Assembly (NCBI GenBank): GCA_030529225.1
Contig: JAUMXH010000003.1
Coordinates: forward strand, 7,219 to 66,861
Direction of reading: 5' to 3'
DNA: 59,643 bases
Source: Bacillota bacterium
GTDB taxonomy: Bacteria > Bacillota > Clostridia > Peptostreptococcales > Acidaminobacteraceae
Positions 42,783 to 50,606 of the stretch are shown here, piece by piece. The notes beneath the pieces were generated by a model that was not told where the DNA came from, did no database searches, and saw only the letters and a program-made list of their open reading frames with translations. A program made the translations under genes and the position numbers. Within the stretch, counting starts at the first letter, position 1. Each line of letters opens with the position of its first letter.

Positions 42783-42942
42783 CTATTGCCTCAGGAACAC
42801 GCAGTTTATCAAGTATCCGTTCGGCATTCCGGAGTTGGCTGCGAGCACCCTCGTCATCGGCCTTCACCTGTGGCGAAAGAACATGTACCTCTTGATCGTC
42901 GCCGGAACCTTTTGTTATATGTTTTTGCTGAGAATGTTCTAA
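42748..42942 (+). pseudogene. azlD remnant (branched-chain amino acid transport protein, C-terminal part)
   Basis: The plus-strand frame KVLPAIMTVPVIYCLRNT to LIVAGTFCYMFLLRMF matches the C-terminal two-thirds of the small membrane protein AzlD: LPpAim..vvYCLr, then GiPELaA, HLWrkN, and a final hydrophobic helix. No start codon or N-terminus is in frame; upstream the similarity stops or shifts frame near 42745. AzlC, its usual partner, is absent. A decayed gene end. Confidence 0.6.
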
Positions 42943-42980
42943 AAAAAAATACCAAGCCGGTAAAGCTTGGTATTTTTTTA
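42943..42980. terminator. Bidirectional terminator between the azlD remnant and metQ
   Basis: An AAATACCAAGC / GCTTGGTATTT stem with runs of A on one side and T on the other serves both strands. Confidence 0.88.
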
Positions 42981-43013
42981 ATTTGTCACTATATTTGTCG
43001 ATTTCCGACTCAC

Positions 43014-43904
43014 TTAGAAGCTCGGTACGATAGAACCCTCGTATTTTTCCTCGATGAATTTTTTAACCTTTTCCGTTTGCAAAACCTCTACAAGAGCCTT
43101 GGTCTTCTCGCTCTCGGCGTTTTTCTCCAAAACCGTGATGATGTTCACATACGGAGAATCTTTCTCTTCCATCACCAAGCTGTCTTTGACCGGGTTGAAG
43201 CCCGCTTCGAGCGCATAGTTTGAGTTGATGACAGAGATGGTCACATCATCCAAGGTTCTTGGAAGTTGCGCCGCATCGATTGCAGAAAACTTCAGGTTGA
43301 GCTTGTTTTCAGTGATGTCGATTTCCGTCGCTTCCAAGCCCGCCTCGTCGTTGAGCTTGATCAAACCGTGCTTTTCCAAAAGGAGCAGCGCTCTTCCGCC
43401 GTTTGTCGAGTCGTTCGGAATCGCAACCTTGTCGCCGTCCTTCAACTCTTCAATCGACTTGATTTTGTTAGAGTAAACGCCCATCGGCTCCACGTGCACG
43501 CCGCCCGCGTTCACGAGCTTCAAGTCGTGGTCCTTCGCAAAGGTGTCCATGTACGGCTCGTGTTGGAAGAAGTTCGCATCGATCGAACCCTCGTCCAAGG
43601 CCATATTCGGCATCACGTAGTCTGTGAATTCTACAATCTCCAATTCATAGCCCTTAGCGGCCAGGTCATCCTTTACAATCTCCAGAATTTCCGCGTGGGG
43701 AAGGGGCGTTGCGCCGACTTTAATCGGCTCCAAGCCGTCCTTTGCGTCCTGCTTTTCGCCTTCTTTGTTCTCCGCTTCCTTGCCCTGTTCGGTCTGCTTC
43801 TCGTCCGTCTTTGTTTCTTCTTTCGCCTTGTCTCCGCCGCAAGCCGTCAGGCCGAAGAGCAAGGTCAGTACCAATACCGGTATCAGTAATAGCTGTTTCT
43901 TCAT
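43014..43904 (-). CDS. metQ: Methionine ABC transporter substrate-binding lipoprotein
   Basis: NlpA/MetQ-family receptor of 296 residues. The signal peptide ends in LTAC with lipid-anchored C22, followed by a K/E/Q-rich spacer to about 50. The domain then opens IKVGATPLPHAEILE, with GYELEIVEFTDYVMPN and NFFQHEPYM, classical for MetQ. Last gene of metN-metI-metQ. The T-box leader upstream supports methionine as substrate. Confidence 0.93.
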   Translation of the reverse strand: MKKQLLLIPVLVLTLLFGLTACGGDKAKEETKTDEKQTEQGKEAENKEGEKQDAKDGLEPIKVGATPLPHAEILEIVKDDLAAKGYELEIVEFTDYVMPNMALDEGSIDANFFQHEPYMDTFAKDHDLKLVNAGGVHVEPMGVYSNKIKSIEELKDGDKVAIPNDSTNGGRALLLLEKHGLIKLNDEAGLEATEIDITENKLNLKFSAIDAAQLPRTLDDVTISVINSNYALEAGFNPVKDSLVMEEKDSPYVNIITVLEKNAESEKTKALVEVLQTEKVKKFIEEKYEGSIVPSF

Positions 43905-43938
43905 TTTAGGTTCCTCCTTATTTGTTTTTGTTTGACTC

Positions 43939-44583
43939 CTACTTCACTCTCTTTGATATGTAATTTCCTGAGCTTTGAATGATTTGTACCAATAGGATGA
44001 GCAATATGATCGTGTAGTTCATGATGTCCTGCCTGTTCCTCACATATCCGTATCGGATCGCCAAATCTCCTAATCCTCCACCTCCTATCACTCCTGCCAT
44101 TGCGCTGTAGCCGATAATATTGATGATCGTCACGGTGATGTTCAGTACCATCGATGAAAGAGACTCCGGTAACAAAACATGGACGATGATCTGCCAGTTG
44201 CTCGCCCCCATCGCCTGAGCCGCCTCGATGACGCCCTTGTCCACCTCCAGCAGGGTGGTCTCCGCGATCCTTGCAAAGAACGGGATGGAAGCGATGATGA
44301 GCGGGATGACGGTCGCGTTGGTTCCGATTGCGGTTCCGATCAAGAGTCGGGTAAAGCCGATCAGGTAGATCAGCAGGATGATGAACGGGATGGAACGCAT
44401 CATGTTCACGATGTAGGAAATCACCGAGTAAAGCTTGGTGTTTTCAAAGATTCCGCCCTTTGCGGTGCAGACCAGGATGATGCCCACCGGCAATCCGAGC
44501 AGGACTGCAAAGAAGGTGGTGATCAAAACCATATACAGGGTTTCTCCGGTCGCCGTCATTACCAGTTCCAGTATCTTATTCAT
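43939..44583 (-). CDS. metI: Methionine ABC transporter permease
   Basis: A 214-residue membrane protein with about five helices. The EAA loop IEAAQAMGASNWQIIVHVLLPES and the C-terminal GYSAMAGVIGGGGLGDLAIRYGY are characteristic of MetI. It overlaps the metN end by 8 nt and precedes metQ by 34 nt. Confidence 0.94.
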   Translation of the reverse strand: MNKILELVMTATGETLYMVLITTFFAVLLGLPVGIILVCTAKGGIFENTKLYSVISYIVNMMRSIPFIILLIYLIGFTRLLIGTAIGTNATVIPLIIASIPFFARIAETTLLEVDKGVIEAAQAMGASNWQIIVHVLLPESLSSMVLNITVTIINIIGYSAMAGVIGGGGLGDLAIRYGYVRNRQDIMNYTIILLILLVQIIQSSGNYISKRVK

Positions 44584-45565
44584 TGATTACCTCCACCTTT
44601 ACACCGTTTTCTCCGAACATTTTTAAAATTTCATCAAAGGTCTCGTCATCGCACCTGACCCCCACGACCAGCCTGCCGAGGTCGGAATCCTGAATCTGCT
44701 CAATCTTTCCGTAGATGATGTTGAAGTCCACATTCAGGGTTCTGATGATGGTCGATAAGATCGGCCGCTCCGAGGCGTCGCCCACAAAAATCAGCTTCAT
44801 CAGCCTCTCGTCGGTCACGAACTCCCTTGCCCTCGACTCTTCGAGGAAGCCCTCAATCTTCTCGTTGGAATCGGAAGAGAAGATGTCGAGCACCGAGCCC
44901 TCTTTAATCGCTTGACCATGTTCGAGGATGGCGACCCGGTTGCAGATTGACTTGATCACATTCATCTCGTGGGTGATGACCACGATCGTGATGTTCAGCG
45001 TTTGGTTGATCCTCTTTAAGAGGTCCAAAATCTGTAGGGTGGTCTTGGGATCGAGCGCCGAGGTCGCCTCGTCACAGAGCAGGATGTCCGGTGAGTTTGC
45101 GAGCGCTCTTGCGATGCCGACCCTCTGCTTTTGTCCGCCGCTCAGCTCGTCCGGGTAGGCGTTCGCCTTGTCCTCGAGCTCTACGAGCTTCAGGAGCTCC
45201 GTCACCCTTTCTTTGATTACGCTCTTATCCACCTTGTCGATCTTGAGCGAGAAGGCGACGTTCTCAAAGATGGTCTTGGACTTTAAGAGGTTGAATCCCT
45301 GAAAGATCATCCCGATTTTTTTTCTCGCCTGTCTGAGCTGCTTGCTGTTCAGTTCCAGGAGGTTCTGCCCGGCCACCGTCACGCTTCCCGCGCTCGGCCT
45401 CTCGAGGAGGTTGATGCACCTGACCAAGGTCGACTTGCCGGCCCCGCTCAGGCCGATAATCCCGTAAATATCCCCCTTGTTTACATGAAGGCTGATCCCG
45501 TTCAGGGCGTTGACCTCATTCTTGTCCTGGTAAAAAGTCTTGTGTATGTTCTCTAATCGTATCAT
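44576..45565 (-). CDS. metN: Methionine ABC transporter ATP-binding protein with NIL domain
   Basis: A 329-residue ATPase. Walker A is GLSGAGKST near 38-46, the signature LSGGQKQR, and Walker B ILLCDEATSALDP. The last 80 residues form a NIL domain (RPILSTIIRTLNVDFNIIYGKI and onward), which binds methionine and inhibits the transporter in homologues. ATG 45565 begins MIRLENI; the frame open upstream to 45694 runs into the T-box leader and is not coding. The nearest AAGGAG is about 15 nt upstream, a longer spacing than usual. Confidence 0.94.
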   Translation of the reverse strand: MIRLENIHKTFYQDKNEVNALNGISLHVNKGDIYGIIGLSGAGKSTLVRCINLLERPSAGSVTVAGQNLLELNSKQLRQARKKIGMIFQGFNLLKSKTIFENVAFSLKIDKVDKSVIKERVTELLKLVELEDKANAYPDELSGGQKQRVGIARALANSPDILLCDEATSALDPKTTLQILDLLKRINQTLNITIVVITHEMNVIKSICNRVAILEHGQAIKEGSVLDIFSSDSNEKIEGFLEESRAREFVTDERLMKLIFVGDASERPILSTIIRTLNVDFNIIYGKIEQIQDSDLGRLVVGVRCDDETFDEILKMFGENGVKVEVINE

Positions 45566-45695
45566 AGCGTATCTTGGCGTTCTCCTTATCTTATCTTCCG
45601 AATCGTATCTCGCACTGCCGTCCCGTTTTTTGCCAAAAAGGCTCTGCAAAGAGCGAACCCTCCCGACGAGCCTGTTTTGATCAAGAAATATCAAT

Positions 45696-45983
45696 AAAAA
45701 AGCCCGTCACTTTGCTTATTCAAGACAAAGGACGAGCTGAACCCGTGTTACCACCTTTTTTCATCTGCACATCACTGGGCAGACCTCATCGAGTACCATC
45801 ATACTCTAACGCTGTAACGGGCGTACCCGAGCTCACCTAAGGCAAAAGCGTTCAGCGAACTTCGCTCCAAGACCATATTCCATAACAGTTTTCAATATCC
45901 GGCTTCCACCTACCCGAACTCTCTGTGATTTACTCCTGCTATGTACTCTTCTCTTCCCTGCGAAAATAGTTTTATCCGTATTG
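45696..45983 (-). ncRNA. T-box leader (probably methionine) of metNIQ
   Basis: Minus strand. The T-box sequence GGTGGTAACACGGG lies at 45742-45755, just before a 12-bp terminator stem and a T run (45696-45737). Upstream, the Stem I region includes AGAGAGTTCGGGTAGG and GGTGGAAGCC (about 45899-45925). Two ATG triplets (45881-45883 and 45874-45876) sit where the specifier codon is expected. The element senses uncharged tRNA, here most likely tRNA-Met, and allows read-through when methionine is short. Confidence 0.88.
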
Positions 45984-45989
45984 ACTCCA

Positions 45990-46018
45990 AGTATACTCTC
46001 TTTGTTCCGGGATGTCAA
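45990..46018 (-). promoter_or_regulatory. Sigma-A promoter of the T-box/metNIQ transcript
   Basis: Minus strand: TTGACA (46013-46018), 17-nt spacer, TATACT (45990-45995). Predicted start near 45983, exactly at the beginning of the T-box fold. Confidence 0.88.
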
Positions 46019-46061
46019 TACCTATTTTTTTAAAATTCGTGTATCCGGAAAGCGGGGCAGG

Positions 46062-46439
46062 CTAGCTGTTTCCGTGCTCTTCCGTAATCATTTGTGAAAT
46101 CCTGTTTTTTTCATCCAGTACCGCTACCTTCGGTACAAAATGTCTTGCCTCTGTTTCGTCCATTTGCGCATAAGCGATGATGATGACCACATCTCCAACT
46201 TGCACCAATCGTGCCGCGGCGCCGTTCAGACAGATCACGCCCGAACCTCGTTCTCCCTCTATTACATAAGTCTCCAGACGCGCCCCGTTGTTGTTGTTCA
46301 CAATCTGAACCTTTTCATTCGGAAGCAGGCCCACCGCATCCATCAGGTCGCGGTCTATGGTGATGCTTCCCACATAGTTCAAATTGGCCTCGGTCACAAT
46401 CGCTCGGTGGAGCTTCGATTTCATCATCGTCAATATCAT
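46062..46439 (-). CDS. panD: Aspartate 1-decarboxylase
   Basis: Makes beta-alanine from aspartate for pantothenate. The 125-residue proenzyme self-cleaves between G24 and S25 (YVGSITID) to form the pyruvoyl group. The motif NGAAARLVQ (phosphate and carboxylate site) is present. The start gives G24-S25 numbering identical to the classical enzyme, supporting ATG 46439. Last gene of the pan cluster, 3 nt after panC. Confidence 0.95.
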   Translation of the reverse strand: MILTMMKSKLHRAIVTEANLNYVGSITIDRDLMDAVGLLPNEKVQIVNNNNGARLETYVIEGERGSGVICLNGAAARLVQVGDVVIIIAYAQMDETEARHFVPKVAVLDEKNRISQMITEEHGNS

Positions 46440-46442
46440 TCT

Positions 46443-47285
46443 TTAAAACCTCACAGTCATATTGTCAATCAGCCTGGTTGTGCCGAACTTTACGGCAAGG
46501 GCGATGATTGACGGCTTCTCGACAGAGTCGGTATCCTTCAGGGATTCCCTGTCTACAATTTGGATATAATCGATTTCACAAGGAACGCTTACAATCTGTT
46601 CCCTCATCGCTTTTATCAGGGTTTCGGCGCTCGTTTCGCCGGCTTCTATCATTGTTTCGGCATGTTTCAGCGCACGGTGGAGTACCGTAGCGTCCCTTCT
46701 TTGGCTTTCCGAAAGGTACTTGTTGCGCGAGCTCTTCGCCAGGCCGTCCTCCTCGCGGATGATCGGCATCCCGATGATGTCCACCTTCAGGTTCAAATCC
46801 TGCACCATGCGGCGGATGATCATCAGCTGTTGGATGTCCTTTTTGCCAAAGTAGGCCCTGTCGGCATCGCTCAGGTTGAAGAGCTTGATCACGACCGTGC
46901 AGACGCCGCGGAAGTGTCCCGGACGCTGCAGTCCGCAGAGCTTGTCGGTCAACTCCTCTACGCTCACATAGCTCGCGTAGTGAGTAGGGTACATCTCTTC
47001 CACGCTTGGCGCAAATACCGCATCCACGCCTTGGGCCTCCGCCATTCCGATATCTCTCTCAAGGTCTCTCGGGTAGGTCTCGTAGTCCTCGTTCGGGCCG
47101 AACTGGATCGGGTTTACAAAGTCGGACACGATGACCACATCGTTTTCTATTCTCGCCTGCTTCATTAAGGATTGGTGTCCCTCGTGCAGGTAGCCCATGG
47201 TCGGCACCATGCCGATGGTCTTTCCGGCCTGCCTTGCCTCCCTTACAAAGAGTTTGAGTTCCTCAACTGTGCGCAGAAGCTTCAT
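46443..47285 (-). CDS. panC: Pantothenate synthetase
   Basis: Joins pantoate and beta-alanine with ATP. The 280-residue protein has VPTMGYLHEGHQSL (nucleotidyl-transferase HxGH), FVNPIQFGPNEDYETYPR, the GxPIIREEDGLAKSSRN substrate loop and YFGKKDIQQL. It begins directly after the panB stop (adjacent bases), so translation is coupled. Confidence 0.96.
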   Translation of the reverse strand: MKLLRTVEELKLFVREARQAGKTIGMVPTMGYLHEGHQSLMKQARIENDVVIVSDFVNPIQFGPNEDYETYPRDLERDIGMAEAQGVDAVFAPSVEEMYPTHYASYVSVEELTDKLCGLQRPGHFRGVCTVVIKLFNLSDADRAYFGKKDIQQLMIIRRMVQDLNLKVDIIGMPIIREEDGLAKSSRNKYLSESQRRDATVLHRALKHAETMIEAGETSAETLIKAMREQIVSVPCEIDYIQIVDRESLKDTDSVEKPSIIALAVKFGTTRLIDNMTVRF

Positions 47286-48140
47286 TTACTTGTCTCCTCC
47301 ATACATTTTTTGCCACTCTTCCATCTGGTCCTCTTTCAGATGAAAACTCTCGGCATCGCTCGGAAAGCTTGTGTTTTCGACTTCCTCGATATATTTTTGT
47401 GTCGCTTCTTTTATGATCTCGCCGACATTTCCGAATACCTTGACAAAAGAAGGGCTCTTGTCGGAGTAGGTGCCGAACATATCGTTGGAAACCAGAACCT
47501 GTCCGTCCGTTCCGTTTCCGGCGCCGATCCCGATGGTCGGGCAGGAGACCGCCTCGGATATTTTGGTAGAAACCTCCTTCGGCACGCACTCGATGACGAT
47601 GGCGAACACACCCGCTTCGTCAAGCAATTTGGCATCTTCGAGCAGTTTTTTTGCATCCTCGGCATTTTTTCCCTGAATCAGGTATCCGCCCATCTGGTTC
47701 ACCGATTGCGGCGTCAAGCCGATGTGGCCGACCACGGGAATCTTGGCTCTGACCAGTGCGCGCACTACATCAATGACTTCGCTTCCGCCCTCGATCTTGA
47801 CCGCCTGTGCGTGACCTTCCTGAATCAGTCTGCCCGCGTTTTTCACCGCCTCGTTGACATCGGTATGGTACGAAAGATAGGGCATATCGCCAATGATCAG
47901 AGCCCTCTTTGCCCCTCTCGCGACTGCCCTCGTGTGGTGAATCATATCTTCCATCGTCACATAGATGGTGTCCTCATATCCCAAAACGACGTTACCCAAG
48001 GAATCGCCGACCAAGATCGAGTCGATTCCGGCCTCGTCCACCAACTTTGCGGTAGAATAATCGTAGGCGGTAATCATCGTGATTTTTTTTCCGCTTTCTT
48101 TATATTTTTGAAATGTCCTGGTTGTCACTTTCTTCAACAT
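47286..48140 (-). CDS. panB: 3-methyl-2-oxobutanoate hydroxymethyltransferase
   Basis: Forms ketopantoate from ketoisovalerate and methylene-tetrahydrofolate. The 284-residue protein has MITAYDYSTAKLVDEAG, LVGDSLGNVVLGYEDT (metal-binding aspartate), and HIGLTPQSVNQMGGY. ATG 48140 is the start (AAGGA upstream); the longer open frame reaches into panG antisense-like sequence and is rejected. Confidence 0.95.
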   Translation of the reverse strand: MLKKVTTRTFQKYKESGKKITMITAYDYSTAKLVDEAGIDSILVGDSLGNVVLGYEDTIYVTMEDMIHHTRAVARGAKRALIIGDMPYLSYHTDVNEAVKNAGRLIQEGHAQAVKIEGGSEVIDVVRALVRAKIPVVGHIGLTPQSVNQMGGYLIQGKNAEDAKKLLEDAKLLDEAGVFAIVIECVPKEVSTKISEAVSCPTIGIGAGNGTDGQVLVSNDMFGTYSDKSPSFVKVFGNVGEIIKEATQKYIEEVENTSFPSDAESFHLKEDQMEEWQKMYGGDK

Positions 48141-48199
48141 ACAGTCCTTCTTCCTTTCTTGCTTTCTTGAATGGGAAGCTCGCCGGGCCTTCGCTCCGA

Positions 48200-49030
48200 T
48201 CAACGGAAGACGTCGAGTTCCGCTTCTTTCTCTTCTCCCAAAAGAGTCAAGGTCGCCGCTCCGAGCTGTCGGTAGAGTGTAAGGAGCTCCGGGTTCTTGG
48301 TGAGTTCCTGCAAATGCTGTTCTATGGTCGCCTTGTCTCCTCGCTCTATCGGCCCTGTCAGCGCGTCGAAGCCCTTTTGTCCGAGGTTGCTGAGCGTCGA
48401 TTCCAGGAGGGGGAGCAGGATTCGCTTGGCGTCCTCCCTGCTCATCCCCAGGTCTTTGAGCAGGGATTCCGAGAGTCCGTACAGGGTGACCGTGTAGTTG
48501 GAGAGCATGACCATCGCGGCGTGGTATCGGATCTTGTCCTCGGGCGCTATGCGGACAATCGGGTTCGCATAGCCTGTGAAGAGCGTCTTCACGAGCGGGA
48601 GCCAATCTCCGCCGCCCTCGACGGTAAAGCAGGTCTTCGGCAACTGTTCCAAGGCCTTTGCGGGGTCCGAAAAGGACTGGGCCGGGTGCAGGCTGAATAT
48701 CGCGGCACCCTTATCCCGGAGTGGGTGGAGGATCCTTGATGACAGGGAACCCGAGCAGTGGGCAAAGCCCTTTCCGCTGAGCTCTCCCGCCGCTTCCGCC
48801 AGCGCCTTTGCGACGCCCTCAATCTCGCCGTCGGTCGTGGTGATGAACAGCAGATCCGCTTCGGCGATTGCCTCTCCCGGGCACGCGTAGGCCTTTGTCT
48901 GTAAGTTCTTTGACAGAGAGGCTGCTCGCTCCGGGCTCCTCGAGTAAATGCCGCTGACGCTGTGCCGTTTCGCGAAATAAAAAGAAAGAGCGTGACATAC
49001 CTTGCCCGCTCCGATAAAAGCAATGTGCAT
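48200..49030 (-). CDS. panG: Ketopantoate reductase, PanG type (Rossmann-DUF2520 protein)
   Basis: A 276-residue NADPH-type Rossmann protein (HIAFIGAGKVCHALSFY) followed by a DUF2520 helical domain (SLHPAQSFSDP, YHAAMVMLSNYTVTLY). This family includes PanG, an alternative 2-dehydropantoate reductase unrelated to PanE. Its position directly before panB, panC and panD, with no panE in the cluster, supports that role, which is an inference. ATG 49030 begins just before the glycine-rich loop; TTG 49060 is an alternative start. Confidence 0.8.
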   Translation of the reverse strand: MHIAFIGAGKVCHALSFYFAKRHSVSGIYSRSPERAASLSKNLQTKAYACPGEAIAEADLLFITTTDGEIEGVAKALAEAAGELSGKGFAHCSGSLSSRILHPLRDKGAAIFSLHPAQSFSDPAKALEQLPKTCFTVEGGGDWLPLVKTLFTGYANPIVRIAPEDKIRYHAAMVMLSNYTVTLYGLSESLLKDLGMSREDAKRILLPLLESTLSNLGQKGFDALTGPIERGDKATIEQHLQELTKNPELLTLYRQLGAATLTLLGEEKEAELDVFR

Positions 49031-49128
49031 CCGTTTACCGTCCCTGTTCTCTCGAATCAAAGCAATCTTCCTCTATTTTGTATGAAATGGTCCGCAAGGT
49101 ACGGCCCCGACAGGAAGCCGTTAGGGTT

Positions 49129-49156
49129 ATTATACTCATACGCCCGATTTTGTCAA
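49129..49156 (-). promoter_or_regulatory. Sigma-A promoter of panG-panB-panC-panD
   Basis: Minus strand: TTGACA (49151-49156), 16-nt spacer, TATAAT (49129-49134), in the gap after coaBC. The four pan genes can therefore be transcribed apart from coaBC. Confidence 0.8.
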
Positions 49157-49183
49157 CAATTTCATAAAAATAATGCAATAAAC

Positions 49184-50392
49184 TTAATCCTGCCCGAATT
49201 CCATGCGCTCTTTGATGGTTTTTAGAATCCGCTCGGCCACCTTGCTCTTGTCCATGAGCGGCACTTTGATCTGCTCGTCCCTGCTTAAAATGGTCACCAG
49301 GTTGGTGTCGGTCTGAAAGCCCGCGCCCTCGTCCTTCAGGCTGTTGGCGACAATCATGTCCACATTTTTTTCTCTGAGTTTTTTGCCCGCATTCTCAATG
49401 AGGTCCCGGGTTTCCATCGCAAAGCCGCATAAAAACTGATTTTCTTCCCGGTGTTCGCCCAAGTATTTGAGGATGTCGGGGTTTCGCTTCAACTCGAGCA
49501 CCAGCTCGTCGGTCTTGCCCTTCTTGATTTTATGTTCGCTGACGGTCTTGGGCGTATAGTCCGCAACCGCCGCGCACATGATTACAATCTGACTGCTCGG
49601 ACTGTATTTTTTGACTTCTTCGAACATGTCCACGGCCGAATTGACCTTGATAAAGTTTGTGAAGGCAGGGGGGTCCACGGTCGCATTTCCCGAAATCAGG
49701 GTCACGTTCGCGCCCATCGCCGCGGCGATCTTGGCAATCGAGTAGCCCATCTTGCCGCTCGAGTGGTTGGTGATGAAGCGCACCGGGTCGATCGCCTCCT
49801 TGGTTGCGCCGGCGGTCACCAAAATGTTCAAGCCCTCAAAGATCTTTTCCATGCCGATCTTGTGCAGGATTCTTTCCTTTATGTACTCGGATTCCGGGAG
49901 TCTTCCCTTGCCGATGGTTCCGCAGGCCAGAACGCCGCTGTCCGCCTCCAGGATCTCCCAGCCGTAGTGCTCGAGTTTTTTTAGATTGTCCTGCGTGACC
50001 GGGTTTTCGTACATTCTGGTATTCATCGCGGGGCATATCATCTTCGGGCAGTCGCAGGCGAGGACCGTGCTGGTGAGCATGTCGTCGGCGATGCCGTTTG
50101 CCAGCTTGGCGATCACGTTTGCCGTCGCCGGAGCGATGACCACCAAGTCCGCCCTGTCCGCGAGGGAAATGTGGTCGATTTCCCTTGCCCTCTTGTTTTC
50201 GAAGGTATCGATGTAGACGTCGTTGCTCGTAATCGCTTCAAAGCTCAAAGGGCTGACGAATTCACACGCGTTCTTTGTCATGACCACCTGGACGTCACAG
50301 TTCAGTTTTACCAGCGCGGATGCCAGGGCGACCGCCTTAAAACACGCGATTCCGCCGCTCACACCCAAAAGTACAGTCTTATTTTTTAACAT
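49184..50392 (-). CDS. coaBC: Phosphopantothenoylcysteine decarboxylase / phosphopantothenate-cysteine ligase
   Basis: Bifunctional enzyme for two middle steps of coenzyme A synthesis. The 402-residue protein has the CoaC flavoprotein domain (about 1-180) with LLGVSGGIACFKA, DHISLADRADLVVIAPATAN (catalytic histidine), ICPAMNTRMY (PAMN motif) and the ACGTIGKGRLPE lid cysteine. The CoaB ligase domain (about 185-402) begins NILVTAGATKEAIDPVR and has NHSSGKMG. Upstream of the pan operon, same strand. Confidence 0.96.
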   Translation of the reverse strand: MLKNKTVLLGVSGGIACFKAVALASALVKLNCDVQVVMTKNACEFVSPLSFEAITSNDVYIDTFENKRAREIDHISLADRADLVVIAPATANVIAKLANGIADDMLTSTVLACDCPKMICPAMNTRMYENPVTQDNLKKLEHYGWEILEADSGVLACGTIGKGRLPESEYIKERILHKIGMEKIFEGLNILVTAGATKEAIDPVRFITNHSSGKMGYSIAKIAAAMGANVTLISGNATVDPPAFTNFIKVNSAVDMFEEVKKYSPSSQIVIMCAAVADYTPKTVSEHKIKKGKTDELVLELKRNPDILKYLGEHREENQFLCGFAMETRDLIENAGKKLREKNVDMIVANSLKDEGAGFQTDTNLVTILSRDEQIKVPLMDKSKVAERILKTIKERMEFGQD

Positions 50393-50424
50393 AGCTTACC
50401 CCTTTACCGTTCGAGTACAAGTGA

Positions 50425-50453
50425 ATGGTATCTCAAATGCCGGTACAAGTCAA
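50425..50453 (-). promoter_or_regulatory. Putative promoter of coaBC
   Basis: Minus strand: TTGACT (50448-50453), 17-nt spacer, TACCAT (50425-50430). GTACAAGT occurs at both 50415-50422 and 50443-50450, flanking the -10 region. Confidence 0.5.
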
Positions 50454-50484
50454 TAAGTTTGCCGAGAATTCCGGCCGAACAGGC

Positions 50485-50522
50485 AAAAAGCTCCGAAAAC
50501 AAGGCATCTTGCCTTCGGAGCT
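50485..50522 (-). terminator. Terminator of the butyrate kinase gene
   Basis: Minus strand: AGCTCCGAA / TTCGGAGCT stem followed by TTTTT, with an inner AAGGC/GCCTT hairpin as an alternative fold. Confidence 0.85.
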
Positions 50523-50606
50523 CGCTCGTCCGAGCCGGGGTGCCCTCCCTTGAGGGGGCGCTTCGGGCCCGAATCCCTTTCTTTTGGGTTTTGCTCTTCG
50601 CGTCGC

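Noticed and set aside
48141..48605. Upstream extension of the panB frame
   Set aside because: It overlaps the panG coding sequence in another frame and has no PanB similarity; ATG 48140 has a ribosome binding site.
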